Positions 8,014 to 8,288 of a DNA stretch of 8,288 bases are shown here, one piece after another. Positions within the stretch are counted from its first letter, which is position 1, and every line of letters starts with the position of its first letter. A program made the translations under genes and the position numbers. Origin of the DNA: Spirochaetales bacterium (GTDB lineage: Bacteria > Spirochaetota > Spirochaetia > DTKZ01); assembly GCA_031266855.1 (NCBI GenBank), contig JAISAF010000154.1, positions 1-8,288 on the forward strand. Direction: 5' to 3'. The notes under the pieces were generated by a model. It did no database searches, was not told the DNA's origin, and was given only the letters and a program-made list of their open reading frames with translations.

Positions 8014-8058
8014 ATGGGATATTTTGTTTATATGATAATTGTTGACAATAAATTATAG
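8014..8058 (+). CDS. 14-codon reading frame, probable truncated gene start
   Basis: ATG at 8014 is preceded by GGAGAG (8003-8008) at good spacing in an AT-rich stretch. The frame encodes MGYFVYMIIVDNKL and ends at TAG 8056-8058. Its last codons fall inside the duplicated promoter segment starting at 8041, so the frame crosses the duplication boundary. The simplest reading is a gene whose 5' end and ribosome site survive but whose body was replaced when the second immunity unit joined here. It could instead be a leader peptide for the downstream immunity gene, whose promoter it overlaps. I do not recognise the peptide. Confidence 0.35.
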   Translation: MGYFVYMIIVDNKL

Positions 8059-8070
8059 ACAAAATATACT
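8042..8070 (+). promoter_or_regulatory. Promoter of second Imm11-like gene
   Basis: TTGACA (8042-8047), 17-nt spacer, TATACT (8065-8070), identical in hexamers and spacing to the copy at 7290. The spacer has changed at four positions and the region just after the -10 at four more, while both hexamers are untouched. This suggests the promoter has been kept under selection since the duplication. Confidence 0.8.
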
Positions 8071-8106
8071 ATCATAAATCATTTTCTGAAATCCGGAGGA
8101 AAACAA

Positions 8107-8288
8107 ATGTTATATTACTATATTCAGGAAAGTATCAGTTCGCCTTATTTGATTACCAATACCCTAACACCAATTCCTGAAAAGTCGTGGAAAGACCCCG
8201 TTATTTTATTTAACCGCGGCGCAAAAATTGAAGAAGCGATACCGAATCCCATGATTTATGAGGTAAATTTTCCGGAATCGGTTAATCC
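8107..8288 (+). CDS. Second Imm11 (DUF1629)-like immunity protein, partial
   Basis: Only the first 60 codons are inside the window; the gene continues past 8288. Against the first copy, 48 of 60 residues are identical, and 11 of the 12 differences lie between residues 15 and 37 (for example S20L, I22P, G32V, S34L). The first 14 residues and residues 46-60 are unchanged. A consensus GGAGG lies 7 nt before the ATG at 8107. The frame is open to the end, so nothing suggests it is a pseudogene, but most of the protein cannot be seen. It is most likely a paralogous immunity protein with altered specificity. Confidence 0.72.
   Translation, partial: MLYYYIQESISSPYLITNTLTPIPEKSWKDPVILFNRGAKIEEAIPNPMIYEVNFPESVN

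Larger units (their letters stand above)
7289..8288 (+). repeat. Tandem duplication, 752-nt period (second unit truncated by window)
   Basis: The segment beginning GTTGACAATAAATTA at 7289 recurs at 8041 with the promoter, ribosome site and coding start all at the same 752-base offset and no insertions or deletions in the comparable 248 bases. By hand I count 9 differences in the first 66 bases and 26 in the following 182, about 86% identity overall. The left boundary is sharp: sequence before 7289 (repeat locus C) and before 8041 (the short reading frame) is unrelated. The duplication is therefore old enough to have diverged but has kept its regulatory signals. Confidence 0.9.

Overview
The window looks like chromosomal DNA from a spirochaete, most likely a gut-type Treponema or close relative. 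The reasons are soft: a degraded PD-(D/E)XK 'Rpn' nuclease/transposase with a C-terminal tail I associate with treponemes, a four-helix FtsK with an unusually acidic linker, a split transketolase, and intergenic DNA packed with short hairpin repeats. No rRNA, tRNA or housekeeping marker fixes the species, so the assignment is an inference.

Layout. Positions 1-260 are GC-rich, hairpin-rich intergenic DNA. Positions 261-1113 hold a + strand rpn-family pseudogene with one nonsense codon and two frameshifts. Positions 1114-1660 are intergenic and hold repeat locus A. ftsK lies at 1661-4135 on the - strand. Positions 4136-4760 hold repeat locus B. A - strand operon follows, transcribed rpiB-like (6975-6535), transketolase N-terminal subunit (6535-5696), transketolase C-terminal subunit (5699-4761). 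Its genes overlap by 1 and 4 bases, and a good sigma70-type promoter stands at 7006-7034. Repeat locus C is at 7089-7288. A + strand tandem pair of Imm11 (DUF1629)-like immunity genes starts at 7355 and 8107, each with its own near-consensus promoter; the second is cut by the window end.

How the genes work together. The two transketolase subunits should assemble into one thiamine-diphosphate enzyme, and the RpiB-family isomerase would interconvert one of its sugar-phosphate substrates. The RpiB homologue lacks the usual histidines and resembles the tetrose-phosphate (DerI/EryI-type) branch, so the operon may serve a tetrose, tetritol or sulfosugar route rather than the housekeeping pentose phosphate pathway. 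ftsK is an independent chromosome-segregation gene. The rpn remnant and the duplicated immunity genes are typical accessory DNA.

The most unusual content is non-coding. Loci A, B and C carry the same element: two AGCGGAAAGCCC boxes exactly 45 nt apart with a hairpin between them, then a second hairpin closed by T6/A6 tracts. The stems differ between copies by compensating changes while loops and boxes stay constant. A separate module of about 62 bp, flanked by ATT, is present, absent or inverted at different positions in these loci. I do not recognise the family by name.
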